The notes: generated from the letters alone by a model not told the origin. Shown: positions 42,679 to 51,508, counted from the first letter of the stretch. The stretch: DNA of 64,000 nucleotides from Streptomyces sp. WAC05374 (GCF_004353505.1 NZ_SMNQ01000008.1:186001-250000), one strand, 5' to 3'. Program-made: numbers and translations.

Positions 42679-43890
42679 ATGGAGCACCGGCTCGTCAGCC
42701 ACATCGAGAAGGCTCTCGGCTGGGACGGGCCGGGTTCCGTGGGATCCGCGTTCGCGCGCGGCCGTCTCACGGACCCGGAGCTGCCCGCACGGCTGTTGAC
42801 CCCGCTCAGACTGCTGGACCTGATCAAGCGCCGCCATCTGGCTAATCCGCAGCTGCGCTGTTATGCCGAAGGCGAGGAAGTGCACCCGTCCACGTTCCTG
42901 TCCACCAACGTCAACCGGCGCAGGCAGGCCGTGAGCCAGGCGGACATGGCGGCCCTCGGACGAATTCTCAACGACGGCGGCACCGTGGTCCTGGATCACG
43001 TGGACTTCTTCGACGCGACGCTGGAAGTCGCCTGCCGGGCCTTGGGCTGGTGGTCCGGCGAGCTCACCTCTGCCAACGCCTACCTCGCGGTGGGTGACAC
43101 CGACGGATTCCACCTGCACTGGGACGACCACGAGGTCATCGCCGTGCAGCTTTCTGGCGAGAAGTCGTGGGAAGTGCGCGGTCCCTCGCGCCCGGCGCCG
43201 ATGTACCGCGACGCGGAACGCAACCGCACGCCCTCCGAGGAAGTGCTGTGGAAGGGCACGATGCAGGCCGGGGACGTCATGCACATCCCACGAGGCTTCT
43301 GGCACACCGCGACCCGCCTCGGTTCGGGGAGTGGTGGACACTCACTGCACGTGACGTTCGGGTTCACCAAACGGACCGGTGTCACCTGGGCTAACTTCCT
43401 CTCTGACGCCGCCCGCGCCGACGACGCGTTCCGTCACGACCTGGAGGGCGTGCAGGGCACCGCACACCAGGTGCTGACGGACAAGCTCAGCGCCCTGGCC
43501 GCCACCTACAGCCCAGAGCGGTACCTGGACGAACTGCGGTCCAGCACCCCGCCCGCACGCCACATGCCGCACGTGGCCGCCTTCGGTCGGCCGGACGGAG
43601 TCGCGGCCGTCACCGAGTTCGCGCCCTCCATCGTCCGCTCCGGTGACACCGTCCAAGTGTGCGGTGGCGGTAAGCGGCTGACCTTCCACGAGCGCGCAGA
43701 ACCGAGCCTGCGTGCGCTCCTGTCAGGTCACCCGGTCTACCTCGAGGGTGCCCCCGACGACATCATCACTTTGGCCGACTTGTTAATCACGGAGGGGCTG
43801 TGCGAACCGCTGACGGAACTATCGTCCTCGGGCTACACCGGTCTGGTCACGCCCGTGACCTACTCGAAGCAGCCGCCGACCTCGATGTAA
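42679..43890 (+). CDS. JmjC/cupin Fe(II)/2-oxoglutarate oxygenase
   Basis: This 403-residue protein has the bacterial JmjC fold seen in ribosomal oxygenases (YcfD/RoxA) and peptide hydroxylases. Iron ligands are H147 and D149 in HLHWDDHEV, with distal H209 in MHIPRGFWHTAT; SGEKSW matches the JmjC strand after the first motif. It should hydroxylate a protein or peptide side chain. An in-frame TTA codon at 43783 (residue 369) makes full translation depend on bldA. The reading frame overlaps the next gene by 91 nt. The adjacent 58-residue peptide is the natural candidate substrate. Confidence 0.85.
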   Translation: MEHRLVSHIEKALGWDGPGSVGSAFARGRLTDPELPARLLTPLRLLDLIKRRHLANPQLRCYAEGEEVHPSTFLSTNVNRRRQAVSQADMAALGRILNDGGTVVLDHVDFFDATLEVACRALGWWSGELTSANAYLAVGDTDGFHLHWDDHEVIAVQLSGEKSWEVRGPSRPAPMYRDAERNRTPSEEVLWKGTMQAGDVMHIPRGFWHTATRLGSGSGGHSLHVTFGFTKRTGVTWANFLSDAARADDAFRHDLEGVQGTAHQVLTDKLSALAATYSPERYLDELRSSTPPARHMPHVAAFGRPDGVAAVTEFAPSIVRSGDTVQVCGGGKRLTFHERAEPSLRALLSGHPVYLEGAPDDIITLADLLITEGLCEPLTELSSSGYTGLVTPVTYSKQPPTSM

Positions 43891-44606
43891 CACGCCTCGA
43901 CACCGCGTCTAACTACCTGCGTCATCGCTCCCACGAGGTCCTGAAGACGACGGCAGGCGATCTTCTGCCGAAATTCTCGGTCTCCACCAAGGTCGGGTAT
44001 TTCCCCGAGGGGCACAGCCTCGCTCCCGCCCGGCTCCGCGTAGCCGTCGAGCAAGCCATCAAGGATCTTGGGCGGGAGCCTGATCTGGTATTTCTCCACA
44101 ACCCAGAGCACTCGGCACCCGACGCCGAGACGCTGGAACAGGCGTGCACGGTCCTGGCCGACGCAGCGCAGGCGGGGCTTTGCCGCTCCTGGGGCGTCTC
44201 GACCTGGGATCCGCGCTCGCTCATGGACTTCGACGTGCCAAGCCCTGATGTCCTTATGGCCCGAGCGGGGTTGCTGGTCGGGGTCGACGTCCTCGAAGCG
44301 GCCGAGGCCCTGGCGATGCGGTGGTGCCCGTCGCAGGTGTGGGGCATGAGCCCCTTCGGCGGAAGTACGGCCGAGGCGGTGTGGGAACGCTTCGATCCGA
44401 GGGTCTTCCTGCGAGGCTCCCCGTCCGCCACGAAGATCCAGGCTGCCTTCCGTTCCTCGTACGGCCTCCCTCGGGTCGACGCGGTCGCGGTCGGCACAGA
44501 CGACGTCGCCCATCTGCGGGAGCTGACCGAGGCCCTGGCGTACGAGGTCGACGAGAACGTGGTCCGGGAGTACAGGCAGCTCCTCAAAGCCCGTCAGCGC
44601 GCCTGA
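43800..44606 (+). CDS. Aldo/keto reductase
   Basis: This 268-residue TIM-barrel NAD(P)H oxidoreductase has the family tetrad D34 and Y39 (LDTASNY), K64 (VSTKVGYF) and H100 (LHNPEH). It is shorter than most members and has a trimmed N terminus. GTG 43800 follows a GGAGGGG ribosome site and lies inside the end of the JmjC gene, giving a 91-nt overlap in another frame, so the two proteins are probably coexpressed. Its end overlaps the convergent kinase-like gene by 13 nt. It could reduce an aldehyde or ketone formed on a peptide or other product. Confidence 0.85.
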   Translation: MRTADGTIVLGLHRSGHARDLLEAAADLDVTRLDTASNYLRHRSHEVLKTTAGDLLPKFSVSTKVGYFPEGHSLAPARLRVAVEQAIKDLGREPDLVFLHNPEHSAPDAETLEQACTVLADAAQAGLCRSWGVSTWDPRSLMDFDVPSPDVLMARAGLLVGVDVLEAAEALAMRWCPSQVWGMSPFGGSTAEAVWERFDPRVFLRGSPSATKIQAAFRSSYGLPRVDAVAVGTDDVAHLRELTEALAYEVDENVVREYRQLLKARQRA

Positions 44607-45433
44607 AGTTCCTGCAGCAGCTGCTCCGCCGTCTTCCTCGCGGGGACCAGGCGGGGGTCCTCGGGATCGGCGTAAGGGCCGAGGATCTTCGCGGCGACGA
44701 ACAGGGTCATCAGCATGCCGTCCCGGCTCTCCAGATCCTCACGCCGCTCGCTGCGGACGCGGTCTGCCAGAGCTGGGACGGCGAGCGAGGCCCCCCACAG
44801 ACTTGCCGCGTCCAGGCCGCGAGGGGCCATGCCCCAGTCCTCCCAGTCGAACACACAGAACACCGGCGCCGTGATATTCGCCCAGTTGAAATCTGCATGG
44901 GCCGGCCGCCATTCGGCTACGGCCGCATCGACACCCGGGAAGACGTTGTGGATCGTTCCCCTGACCAGGTCCTGAGTGAGGGTCTCGGTATCCGGTGTCG
45001 CGATACGGTTTGTGTGCTGCGTGGCCAGGGCATCAAGCGAGGCGTTCAGCGCATTCCACCACTCCTCGGGCAGCTGTGGATCCTCCGCCACTACGGCGCT
45101 GCTCACTGGCGCCGCCGGCAGCACCTCCGTCTCGTCCGCTCGCCACATCACCGGCTCCGTGTCGTCCCGCCACGCGACGCCTGTGAGCCAGGCCGGTTTC
45201 GCGATCCCGCGAAGGGCCTCGGCGGACGCGGTGCCATCCCCTCCCTGGACCCCGATCCGATCGAGTCCGCGCCGCTCGATCCGCACCCACGTATTGCGGT
45301 CCGTACGCGCCCCCAGAGACCGGCGCTTGCGCACTACAGCCTCCCGGCTAAGGCGTACCTCAAGCGACCGTTCGACACGGTCCAGCACGGCTTCCACAGG
45401 CTCCTTGCGCAGGTCCACTGAACGCGGTGTCAT
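44594..45433 (-). CDS. Aminoglycoside phosphotransferase-family kinase
   Basis: This 279-residue kinase-like protein has the APH catalytic loop HADFNWANI (H179, D181, N186) and the metal-binding VFDWEDWG (D196). The N-terminal lobe is divergent and the usual nucleotide-binding Lys is not clear. The family phosphorylates small molecules such as aminoglycosides, homoserine or choline. ATG 45433 is used; an ATG at 45463 would add ten residues, and neither has a good ribosome site. It overlaps the aldo/keto reductase tail to tail and may tailor or detoxify the same product. Confidence 0.8.
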   Translation of the reverse strand: MTPRSVDLRKEPVEAVLDRVERSLEVRLSREAVVRKRRSLGARTDRNTWVRIERRGLDRIGVQGGDGTASAEALRGIAKPAWLTGVAWRDDTEPVMWRADETEVLPAAPVSSAVVAEDPQLPEEWWNALNASLDALATQHTNRIATPDTETLTQDLVRGTIHNVFPGVDAAVAEWRPAHADFNWANITAPVFCVFDWEDWGMAPRGLDAASLWGASLAVPALADRVRSERREDLESRDGMLMTLFVAAKILGPYADPEDPRLVPARKTAEQLLQELQAR

Positions 45434-45633
45434 GCGCCCGAACGTACCAAGTCCCAGCCACATCGCGAGGGAGTTTCGGGGCGAGGCGTACAGGTGCAGC
45501 TGACGAGGAGATCGATCCCGTGCTGCCCTCTAGGTGAAGACGCGCCCCGAACGGGGACAGGTGCGATACCGGGCGTACCGGGCGCAGGGCTGCCGTTGGG
45601 CGGCATCAGCGACATAAGCCGCTCGTGTCCGGT

Positions 45634-47001
45634 TCAGAGACTGCGGCTGATCGTGTGCCCGGTCGTTGGCGGGGAGATAGCTGGCGGCGCGGGTCGGAGT
45701 CGGACGCTGCGGGGGCGCCTTGCGGTATTAGTGCGCCGGGTGCCGGTTCCGTGGGCGAGGGTCTCGGAGAGGTCGGCCAGCAGCGAACTTGGGGTATCCG
45801 GGGACGCGGTGAGGGCCCAGGTGGGTCGGTCGGGACCTGGACCTGCCCAGACGGTCCAGGTGGCGAGGTTCTGGCTCGGGTGCTGGGCGGCGAAAGCGTC
45901 GAACCGGACCCCCGCGTCCCCGGCGGGGGACGTCCAGCCGATCCATCGCCTGTCCACAGTGTGCTTCCACCCGGCCTCGGACAGTGGCTGCGTGGCGGCG
46001 GCGACGGTCTTTTCGTCCACCAGGGCGCCGACGGCCGTGTCCCAGCCGTCGCCGTCTGCGAGGTGATCCAGCAGTTCCTGCAGCACTGGGGCCGGAGTGG
46101 CGGCGGTCGCGGTGAGGACCCACATGCGGTCGGAGACGGGCGTCTCGTACGCGGCTACGGTCCAGGCGGTCTCGCGGGGGTGGGCTTCGTGGACGCGCTC
46201 GATGCGCAGGGTCTGGGACTCGTGGATCGCGTGGGTCGTCTCGTCCGACCAGGTCCGCCACTTCTCCCACTCACCGTGGGCGGCGAGGAATGCCTCCAGC
46301 AGAGCATCGTGGTCGCCGGCATCAGCCGCGTACGCGGGGACCGTTTCCGGCGGGGGGTGTGGAGGTCCAGATTCGGCGGCGGGTGGGGACGTTTCCGCCT
46401 GGGCGGCGGCGCGCTCGGTGTCGGTCATGGGTGCCGGGCCTGGCCGCATGGCGGCGCCGTGGACCCTCTCGAAGGCGACCAGGGCTGCAGCGGGCGAGTC
46501 GAAGGTGTCGGCGACCTGCCGCAGATGGTTCTCGCCGTGGAGATAGACGCTCTTGCCGCTGCCGAGGTAGGTGCCGACCGCGACGGTGGTGTGGCCGTCC
46601 TCGGCGTGAGCGTGGATGAGGAGCTGGCCATGGCGTATGTCGTCATAGATCTTCTGGGCCGCGTCGGAGACCTCGAGGATTTCGCTGCGGGTGCACCAGG
46701 GCATTGGATAGTCGGCCCAGGTCCATTCCTCGGCCATGGCTTCCCGGAGCCGCGGGGTGATCTCGACGCTGACCCCGTCAGCGGCCAGTTGCTGGGCCGC
46801 CTTTTCGGCCCAGTAGGGCTCCTCGTGATCGATGCGGGCCAGGACCAGGGTGTTCTCGGCCACCACGGTCCAGTTGGCGGCCTCCAGGCCCACGTGGGGG
46901 ATGTGGGCCTGGGAGCCGGTCAGGACGGCGGTCACGGCACTGGGGTGGGTGGGGTGGACGTCGAGGCGGACGTGCGCGTCGATGAACTGGGCGGTGGTCA
47001 C
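45634..47001 (-). CDS. DUF317-domain protein (largest of four)
   Basis: This 455-residue protein has an N-terminal part typical of Streptomyces mobile elements (FIDAHVRLDVHPTHPSAVTAVLTG) and a C-terminal DUF317-type region (WTVAAYETPVSDRMWVLTATAATPAPVLQELLDHL). The middle is Pro/Ala-rich. DUF317 proteins occur on actinobacterial plasmids and conjugative elements, and their function is unknown. GTG start; an AGGAG site lies about 12 nt upstream. It is the last gene of a long minus-strand series. The C-terminal 30 residues are rich in Arg, Pro and Thr. Confidence 0.8.
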   Translation of the reverse strand: MTTAQFIDAHVRLDVHPTHPSAVTAVLTGSQAHIPHVGLEAANWTVVAENTLVLARIDHEEPYWAEKAAQQLAADGVSVEITPRLREAMAEEWTWADYPMPWCTRSEILEVSDAAQKIYDDIRHGQLLIHAHAEDGHTTVAVGTYLGSGKSVYLHGENHLRQVADTFDSPAAALVAFERVHGAAMRPGPAPMTDTERAAAQAETSPPAAESGPPHPPPETVPAYAADAGDHDALLEAFLAAHGEWEKWRTWSDETTHAIHESQTLRIERVHEAHPRETAWTVAAYETPVSDRMWVLTATAATPAPVLQELLDHLADGDGWDTAVGALVDEKTVAAATQPLSEAGWKHTVDRRWIGWTSPAGDAGVRFDAFAAQHPSQNLATWTVWAGPGPDRPTWALTASPDTPSSLLADLSETLAHGTGTRRTNTARRPRSVRLRPAPPAISPPTTGHTISRSL

Positions 47002-47067
47002 GTGGGGGTGTCATCTCCTGTGCCGGGGGCCGGGCCTACGGGCCCGGCCACCGGCGTGTGCGGGGGG

Positions 47068-48177
47068 CTATCGGGTGGCGCGAGTGGTGCGGGCAGCCGT
47101 GGTGGTCGGGGGGCCCGCGCGGGTGGTAGGCGTGGGGCGTGGGCGCTGCGGAAGGATCCGTCCGGTGGCGTGCTGCCAGCGGGTGCGGATGGCGCCGAGG
47201 TCGGCGAGGGCCCGGCGGGCACCGACGACGAGCTGGAACGGTGTGTTCGCAGGGTCGCCGGCGTACGCCTCGATGCGGCGGCCGACGTGGTCGGCGGCGG
47301 CCAGGAGGGAGCGCTGCAAGGTGCGTTCGCCCCAGTGCTCGACGGAGCCGACCGGTCCGGCGAGAAGGCAGAGCACGTCGCCGGGTTCGCTGCCGTGCTC
47401 AAGAAGGCCGCGCTGTTGTGCTTCCCATAGGACGGTGACGGGGTCGATGGGCTCGTGGCGGCGTTCGAGGGTGGTGAGGCACTGCCACAGGCCGGCGTGC
47501 AGCGGCTGGGTGAAATCCTCGGGAAGCAGCCACCGTACGGACTCGATGCCCACGGGGTGGGCGGTGGCGGTAGCGAGCAGCAACCCCTCTTCCTCAGCGG
47601 CCTCGGCATAGTCGGGTGCGATGGCCGGCGGGGGTGGCGGGGTGCGGGGCAGGACGCCCGCGCGTGGCGGGAAGCGTGCTGCGATGTCGTCCACGACTGC
47701 GGCGAGCGCGTCGGCCTCGGCGAGCACCGTCTGGACGGGGTGAAGGAGGGAGGCGTCGTGGACGGTCTGGAGAAGGTGCTCGGCGGCGGCCCGCAGCCGG
47801 CGGCGGGCGTGTTCGGCCTCGACCATCCGAGCGTAGGCGGGTGCGTGGCGGGGCCAGGGGCAGACCTGGATGAGGGTGTGCAGATAGGACGCGGTCAGTC
47901 CGCGTGCCCGCTGCTGGCCCGCTGCGAGCACCTGGTTGAGCCACGTGGTGTTCTTCGCGTGCTCGGCCGGGTCGGGCGGCGGCAGGGTGCTGATCGCGGC
48001 GAACAGGGCGGCGTGCGCGGCGGTGGAGAACGAGTCGGCGGAGACCCCAGTCACGTCGCCGAGACGGTGCGGATCGAGAAGAAGCGCGCCGAGGAGGGCC
48101 TGCTCGACGTGGAACACCGGCTGCGGCGCCGGGATCGTGTCGAGGTCGTCCTCGTCGGGTTCGGGGCTGAGGGGCAT
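47068..48177 (-). CDS. Protein with two DnaB-N-like domains, no helicase core
   Basis: This 369-residue protein starts EQALLGALLLDPHRLGDV, the signature of the DnaB helicase N-terminal domain. A second similar unit lies near residues 195-260 (EEEGLLLATATAHPVGIESV...DFTQPLHAGLWQCL). The RecA-like helicase domain with Walker motifs is absent. It could bind primase or the host replicative helicase, as a loader or inhibitor, or be a structural relic. Its ATG overlaps the methyltransferase stop (ATGA). The C terminus is Thr/Arg/Pro-rich and disordered. Confidence 0.8.
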   Translation of the reverse strand: MPLSPEPDEDDLDTIPAPQPVFHVEQALLGALLLDPHRLGDVTGVSADSFSTAAHAALFAAISTLPPPDPAEHAKNTTWLNQVLAAGQQRARGLTASYLHTLIQVCPWPRHAPAYARMVEAEHARRRLRAAAEHLLQTVHDASLLHPVQTVLAEADALAAVVDDIAARFPPRAGVLPRTPPPPPAIAPDYAEAAEEEGLLLATATAHPVGIESVRWLLPEDFTQPLHAGLWQCLTTLERRHEPIDPVTVLWEAQQRGLLEHGSEPGDVLCLLAGPVGSVEHWGERTLQRSLLAAADHVGRRIEAYAGDPANTPFQLVVGARRALADLGAIRTRWQHATGRILPQRPRPTPTTRAGPPTTTAARTTRATR

Positions 48178-49448
48178 CAGGCGGCCAGGGTGAAGTCGTT
48201 CGGGTCGAGGGTGACGCCGAGGTGCGGGGCGAGGAGGTGGCCGGCGAGCAGCGGCGGGACCGCGTTGCCGATCTGCGAGAACTGCTGGCCCTTGTTACCG
48301 GCCCACGGGTAGTCGCCGGGGAAGGTCTGCAGGAGGCCGGCCTCGCGAGCGGTGATCCGGATCGGCTCCGGTACTGCCGGCGCGTCCGTGTCCTTCGTCG
48401 GCGCCGAGAGCGGTGTGGCGACCCAGGTGCATTCGTTCGCACGGTGCCCGAAGAACAGCGTGCCCGCCGGCTCCTCGATGGACCGGACAGTGGCGTTGGC
48501 CTGGTTGTTGCTGCGCAGAGACCAGGACCAGCGATGCGCCTCGGCGGTGAACGTCGGCGCCGGGGCGGTGGCAGCACGGTTCTCACGGGTGCCGTGCCGC
48601 GCCGCCCACCCCGCGCCTTCGCGACGGGACTGCAGGACCACTCCGTCCGGTCGCGGCATCCAGGTTCCGCGGTCCCGGGCGTCGGAGAGCGTCTTGCGGG
48701 AGCCCGAGGGGAACGGTTCGGGCCCACCGCCGGGCCCGCCCCCGGCACAGACGGTGGGAACGGGCCGGTCGGTCGCACCCCACCCCAGAGCTTCGGCCAT
48801 GCTCACCCAGCGGGCACGTCCCGGACCGAACAGCGAGTCGGGCTCGGCGACCCGGGCGTGCGTCGGCGTGGGAGGCTGTGCCGTACGGACTCGCGAGGCG
48901 AGCAGGATCGCCCGCTTGCGCGTCTGCGGAACGCCGAAGTCGGCCGCGTTGAGGATCCCGTACCAGACCGAGAAGCCCCAGCCGCGCAGGATCGCCGCGT
49001 ACTGCTTCCACAGCGGCAGGACGTCCGGAACCTCCTCCATGGCGACCCACTCGGGCTCGCCGACCGTGTTCAGGGCGTGGAGGTAGCGCATCGGCTCGGC
49101 CGCGAGCAGGGAACGCTCGTCACGGCAGGCGGCGAGGAGGCGCTCGCGGGTGTCGCGTCCGGCGGCGAGGTCCTCGACCGCCGCATGCACCAGCGGCTGG
49201 TCCACCAGGCCAAGACGTTTGCCGGCCATGCTCCACGCCTGACACGGCGGAGAAGCGATCAGCCCGCGCGTCCGGCCGAGGAAGGGCCACGTCGGATACA
49301 TCGCCACGTCGGTCCGGATCGTCAACTGCCCAGCGGCAGCACGGGTCCTGCACGCCCACTCGTCCCACTCCAGCCCCACGTCACGCACGCCGAAGACACC
49401 CAGTGCACTGCTCCAGCCGCCCGGCCCCGCGAAGAGGTCGAGTATCAC
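48177..49448 (-). CDS. C5-cytosine DNA methyltransferase
   Basis: This 423-residue enzyme has motif I DLFAGPGGWS, the catalytic PPCQ loop (C69), motif VI MEEVPDV (EEV in place of ENV), motif VIII PQTRKRAILLA and motif X QIGNAVPPLL. It should methylate C5 of cytosine in a specific DNA sequence. The target-recognition region is about 150 residues. No restriction nuclease is adjacent. GTG 49448 overlaps the stop of the ATP pyrophosphatase gene by 4 nt, and its own stop overlaps the DnaB-N gene. On a mobile element it may protect against host restriction. Confidence 0.93.
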   Translation of the reverse strand: MILDLFAGPGGWSSALGVFGVRDVGLEWDEWACRTRAAAGQLTIRTDVAMYPTWPFLGRTRGLIASPPCQAWSMAGKRLGLVDQPLVHAAVEDLAAGRDTRERLLAACRDERSLLAAEPMRYLHALNTVGEPEWVAMEEVPDVLPLWKQYAAILRGWGFSVWYGILNAADFGVPQTRKRAILLASRVRTAQPPTPTHARVAEPDSLFGPGRARWVSMAEALGWGATDRPVPTVCAGGGPGGGPEPFPSGSRKTLSDARDRGTWMPRPDGVVLQSRREGAGWAARHGTRENRAATAPAPTFTAEAHRWSWSLRSNNQANATVRSIEEPAGTLFFGHRANECTWVATPLSAPTKDTDAPAVPEPIRITAREAGLLQTFPGDYPWAGNKGQQFSQIGNAVPPLLAGHLLAPHLGVTLDPNDFTLAA

Positions 49449-50374
49449 GTGGCCAGCCCGAAGTCGTCCTGCGCCAGCGCGTCCGCATCCCCGCGGCACG
49501 CGCAGGGCGAGCAGCCGTCCGTGACACCCCGCTCCAACTCGTCCTCGTCGGCGAGCTCCTGCTGAAGGGCCGCCCACTCGGAGGCGGTGACGTGGTCGAT
49601 CGGGGCCCGGCCGAGGGGGACGCGGGAGCGGTGCAGGAACGCCTCGCCCAGCAGCCGATTGCCGCTGGCGTTGGCGCGGGCATTGCCCTTTCGGATGGCA
49701 GCGTCGAATTCCACGACGTCCTCCCACTCGGCGGGGGAGTTGTCGCGGATGCGCCGCCACTGAGCATTGCCATGGAAAGGGCAGCCCAGGCATCTCGATT
49801 TCGGGGTTTCGGCCAGATCGAGAGAGGTGAGATAGCGAACGCAGTCGGAACGCGACCAGCCCATGTCGATCAGCGGATGTCGGTTCTGCATGTACTTCAC
49901 GTCGGCGTCCTTGGCGCGGTGGAACTCGTCGGTGGATATGCCGATCCACTGCTCGACGAAAACGCCCTTTGGTACCCGAGTCGGATACGGGTAGCTGAGA
50001 AGATCGCGGATCTTCTTCTTGATGGGCTTCACCTTGTACTCCCCGGTGCACTGGCGCCGGGTCATCCCAGGACGCCCGTCCGTGTTGAGGATGTAGAGGG
50101 GCATGGAGGCGAAACGGTGATCCGGGTTCAGGGCGTCGTTGCGGATGTTTCCGGAGGAAACCCGGAGAACAGGTATACCGGCGGGCGTTGCTATTTCGCG
50201 TTCGAGGCGGTCGAGATGGTCATAGACGGATTTGGGCTCCCATCCGGTGTCGGCGAAGATCGCGTAGTCAATTTTCGGGAGGATGCCTTCGGCAGACAGG
50301 GCGAGCAGGGTGCTGGACTGGACGCCGGCACCGAGAGAAAGGGCGCGGAACTGGGGGGAAGGGTGAATGGGCAA
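49445..50374 (-). CDS. Plasmid-type PAPS-reductase-like ATP pyrophosphatase
   Basis: This 309-residue protein resembles SspD and the protein at 25 kb. It has PP-loop LGAGVQSST (14-22), GISTDEFHR, Cys109 in RRQCTGEYKVKP, a CLGCPF pair (C195, C198) and a cysteine-containing C-terminal CSPCAC. The start is uncertain: TTG 50374 is used but its AAGGA site is too close. It overlaps a cytosine DNA methyltransferase gene by 4 nt, so the two are coupled. The reaction is unknown; nucleotide sulfuration or a PAPS-like step are possibilities. Confidence 0.8.
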   Translation of the reverse strand: MPIHPSPQFRALSLGAGVQSSTLLALSAEGILPKIDYAIFADTGWEPKSVYDHLDRLEREIATPAGIPVLRVSSGNIRNDALNPDHRFASMPLYILNTDGRPGMTRRQCTGEYKVKPIKKKIRDLLSYPYPTRVPKGVFVEQWIGISTDEFHRAKDADVKYMQNRHPLIDMGWSRSDCVRYLTSLDLAETPKSRCLGCPFHGNAQWRRIRDNSPAEWEDVVEFDAAIRKGNARANASGNRLLGEAFLHRSRVPLGRAPIDHVTASEWAALQQELADEDELERGVTDGCSPCACRGDADALAQDDFGLAT

Positions 50375-50400
50375 TCCTTGGGCGGAGCGTGGAGGCCGGG

Positions 50401-50880
50401 TCAGCGGGCGCGGGCTCGGGAGATGTCCGGTTGCGGGACGGGCAGGAGCGCGGGCACGAAGGAGCGCCGTGCGGCGAGGGCGGCGGTGGCCTCGCGGGCG
50501 CCGGTGACCGCAGCGGTGTAGTGGGGCAGGATGCGGTCGGTGATCCGCCAGGCGGCGCGGGCCGGATCGAGAGGGCCGGCGACGGTCGGCGGCGCGGGGA
50601 TGCGGTCGGTGATGCCCTCGTGCAGCCCTTGGGGGATCACAGGGCAGACCAGGACCCGGCCTCGCCGGTGCTCGACGATGTACAGCTCCAGGTCGTCGTG
50701 CCGCCGCAGGGTGATTCCGTGGCTGCGGAAGGCGATGGCCGGCCTGGCGTCCAGCGGCGTCCACACGCGGTAAGTGTCAGCGAACTGGTCGGCGGCGCGG
50801 GTGTACTGGCGGTAGAGGGCCGTCCAGGTGCCGGGCAGACGGTCGGCGAGCTGGAGGGCGAACAGGTGGAAGGGGTGCAA
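50401..50880 (-). CDS. Small hypothetical protein (family A, short member)
   Basis: I do not recognise a function for this 159-residue protein. The N terminus ALQLADRLPGTWTALYRQYTRAADQFAD resembles the protein at 59.3-60.1 kb (ADVLAGELPGTWTSSYHPPEHKDDLAE), so the two appear paralogous. It uses a TTG start without a good ribosome site, which is uncertain. The central region HDDLELYIVEHRRGRVLVCPVIPQGLHEG is beta-rich. It sits just upstream of the ATP pyrophosphatase gene in the mobile element operon. Confidence 0.6.
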   Translation of the reverse strand: MHPFHLFALQLADRLPGTWTALYRQYTRAADQFADTYRVWTPLDARPAIAFRSHGITLRRHDDLELYIVEHRRGRVLVCPVIPQGLHEGITDRIPAPPTVAGPLDPARAAWRITDRILPHYTAAVTGAREATAALAARRSFVPALLPVPQPDISRARAR

Positions 50881-50935
50881 GAAGTGTCTCGGCGGGAGAA
50901 GGTCAGCGTGTCCAGCTGGCGGCGTCGGGGCAGCG

Positions 50936-51508
50936 TCAACGCCGTACGCGGGGAGTGCGGGACGCTGAGGGGGCTGTGGTGGGGCCGGTCGCCCGCTGAA
51001 CAGGCTTCGCTTGTTCTTGTATGGCGGCGAGGTCGCGGGTGATGCCGGTGGCGACGTAGTGGCACCCGATCGCGCTCAGGTCGAGCTGGTGGGCGGCATC
51101 GGCGAGGTGGCCGGTCATACGCGGTATGGCCTCGGCGTGGCGAGCGGTGCGTACCGCTTCGTCGTCTGCCGGGTAGCCGACGAACGGCGCGCCTTCGTAC
51201 GGGTTGGCGTACAGCGCGCTGGCGAGGTCGTTGCCGGCCAGGGAGGAAGCGACCACGACCGAGGCCAGGCACTCCAGGCTGGCGCGGCTGCCGGCGATGT
51301 CGGCGTACGCGCCGCCGTCGAGCGCGCCCAGGCGTACGAGGGCGGTGGCCATCAGGTCCTGGACCTTGAGCAGGAGGGGGCTGATCCGGCGCAGCGCGTC
51401 GGTGCCGGGGGTGTAGGAGAGGTCCCGGACGCGTGCGTGCAGGGCCTCGAACTCGCCTGCCAGGTCACGGAGTTGTTCTGCCTGTTCTGCAAGGTTGAGC
51501 GAAGGCAT
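50936..51508 (-). CDS. Hypothetical protein of the mobile element
   Basis: This 190-residue helical protein starts MPSLNLAEQAEQLRDLAGEFEALHARVRDL, with a predicted coiled segment. It has no recognised motif. It overlaps the alpha/beta hydrolase gene by 44 nt on the same strand, and a longer overlap is unlikely, so M 51508 is preferred. The C terminus is Pro/Thr/Arg-rich. Function unknown. Confidence 0.65.
   Translation of the reverse strand: MPSLNLAEQAEQLRDLAGEFEALHARVRDLSYTPGTDALRRISPLLLKVQDLMATALVRLGALDGGAYADIAGSRASLECLASVVVASSLAGNDLASALYANPYEGAPFVGYPADDEAVRTARHAEAIPRMTGHLADAAHQLDLSAIGCHYVATGITRDLAAIQEQAKPVQRATGPTTAPSASRTPRVRR

Noticed and set aside
45625..47430. 601-codon plus-strand frame opposite DUF317 and DnaB-N genes
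   Set aside because: Gly/Val-rich antisense shadow crossing two real genes; no ribosome site or motif.
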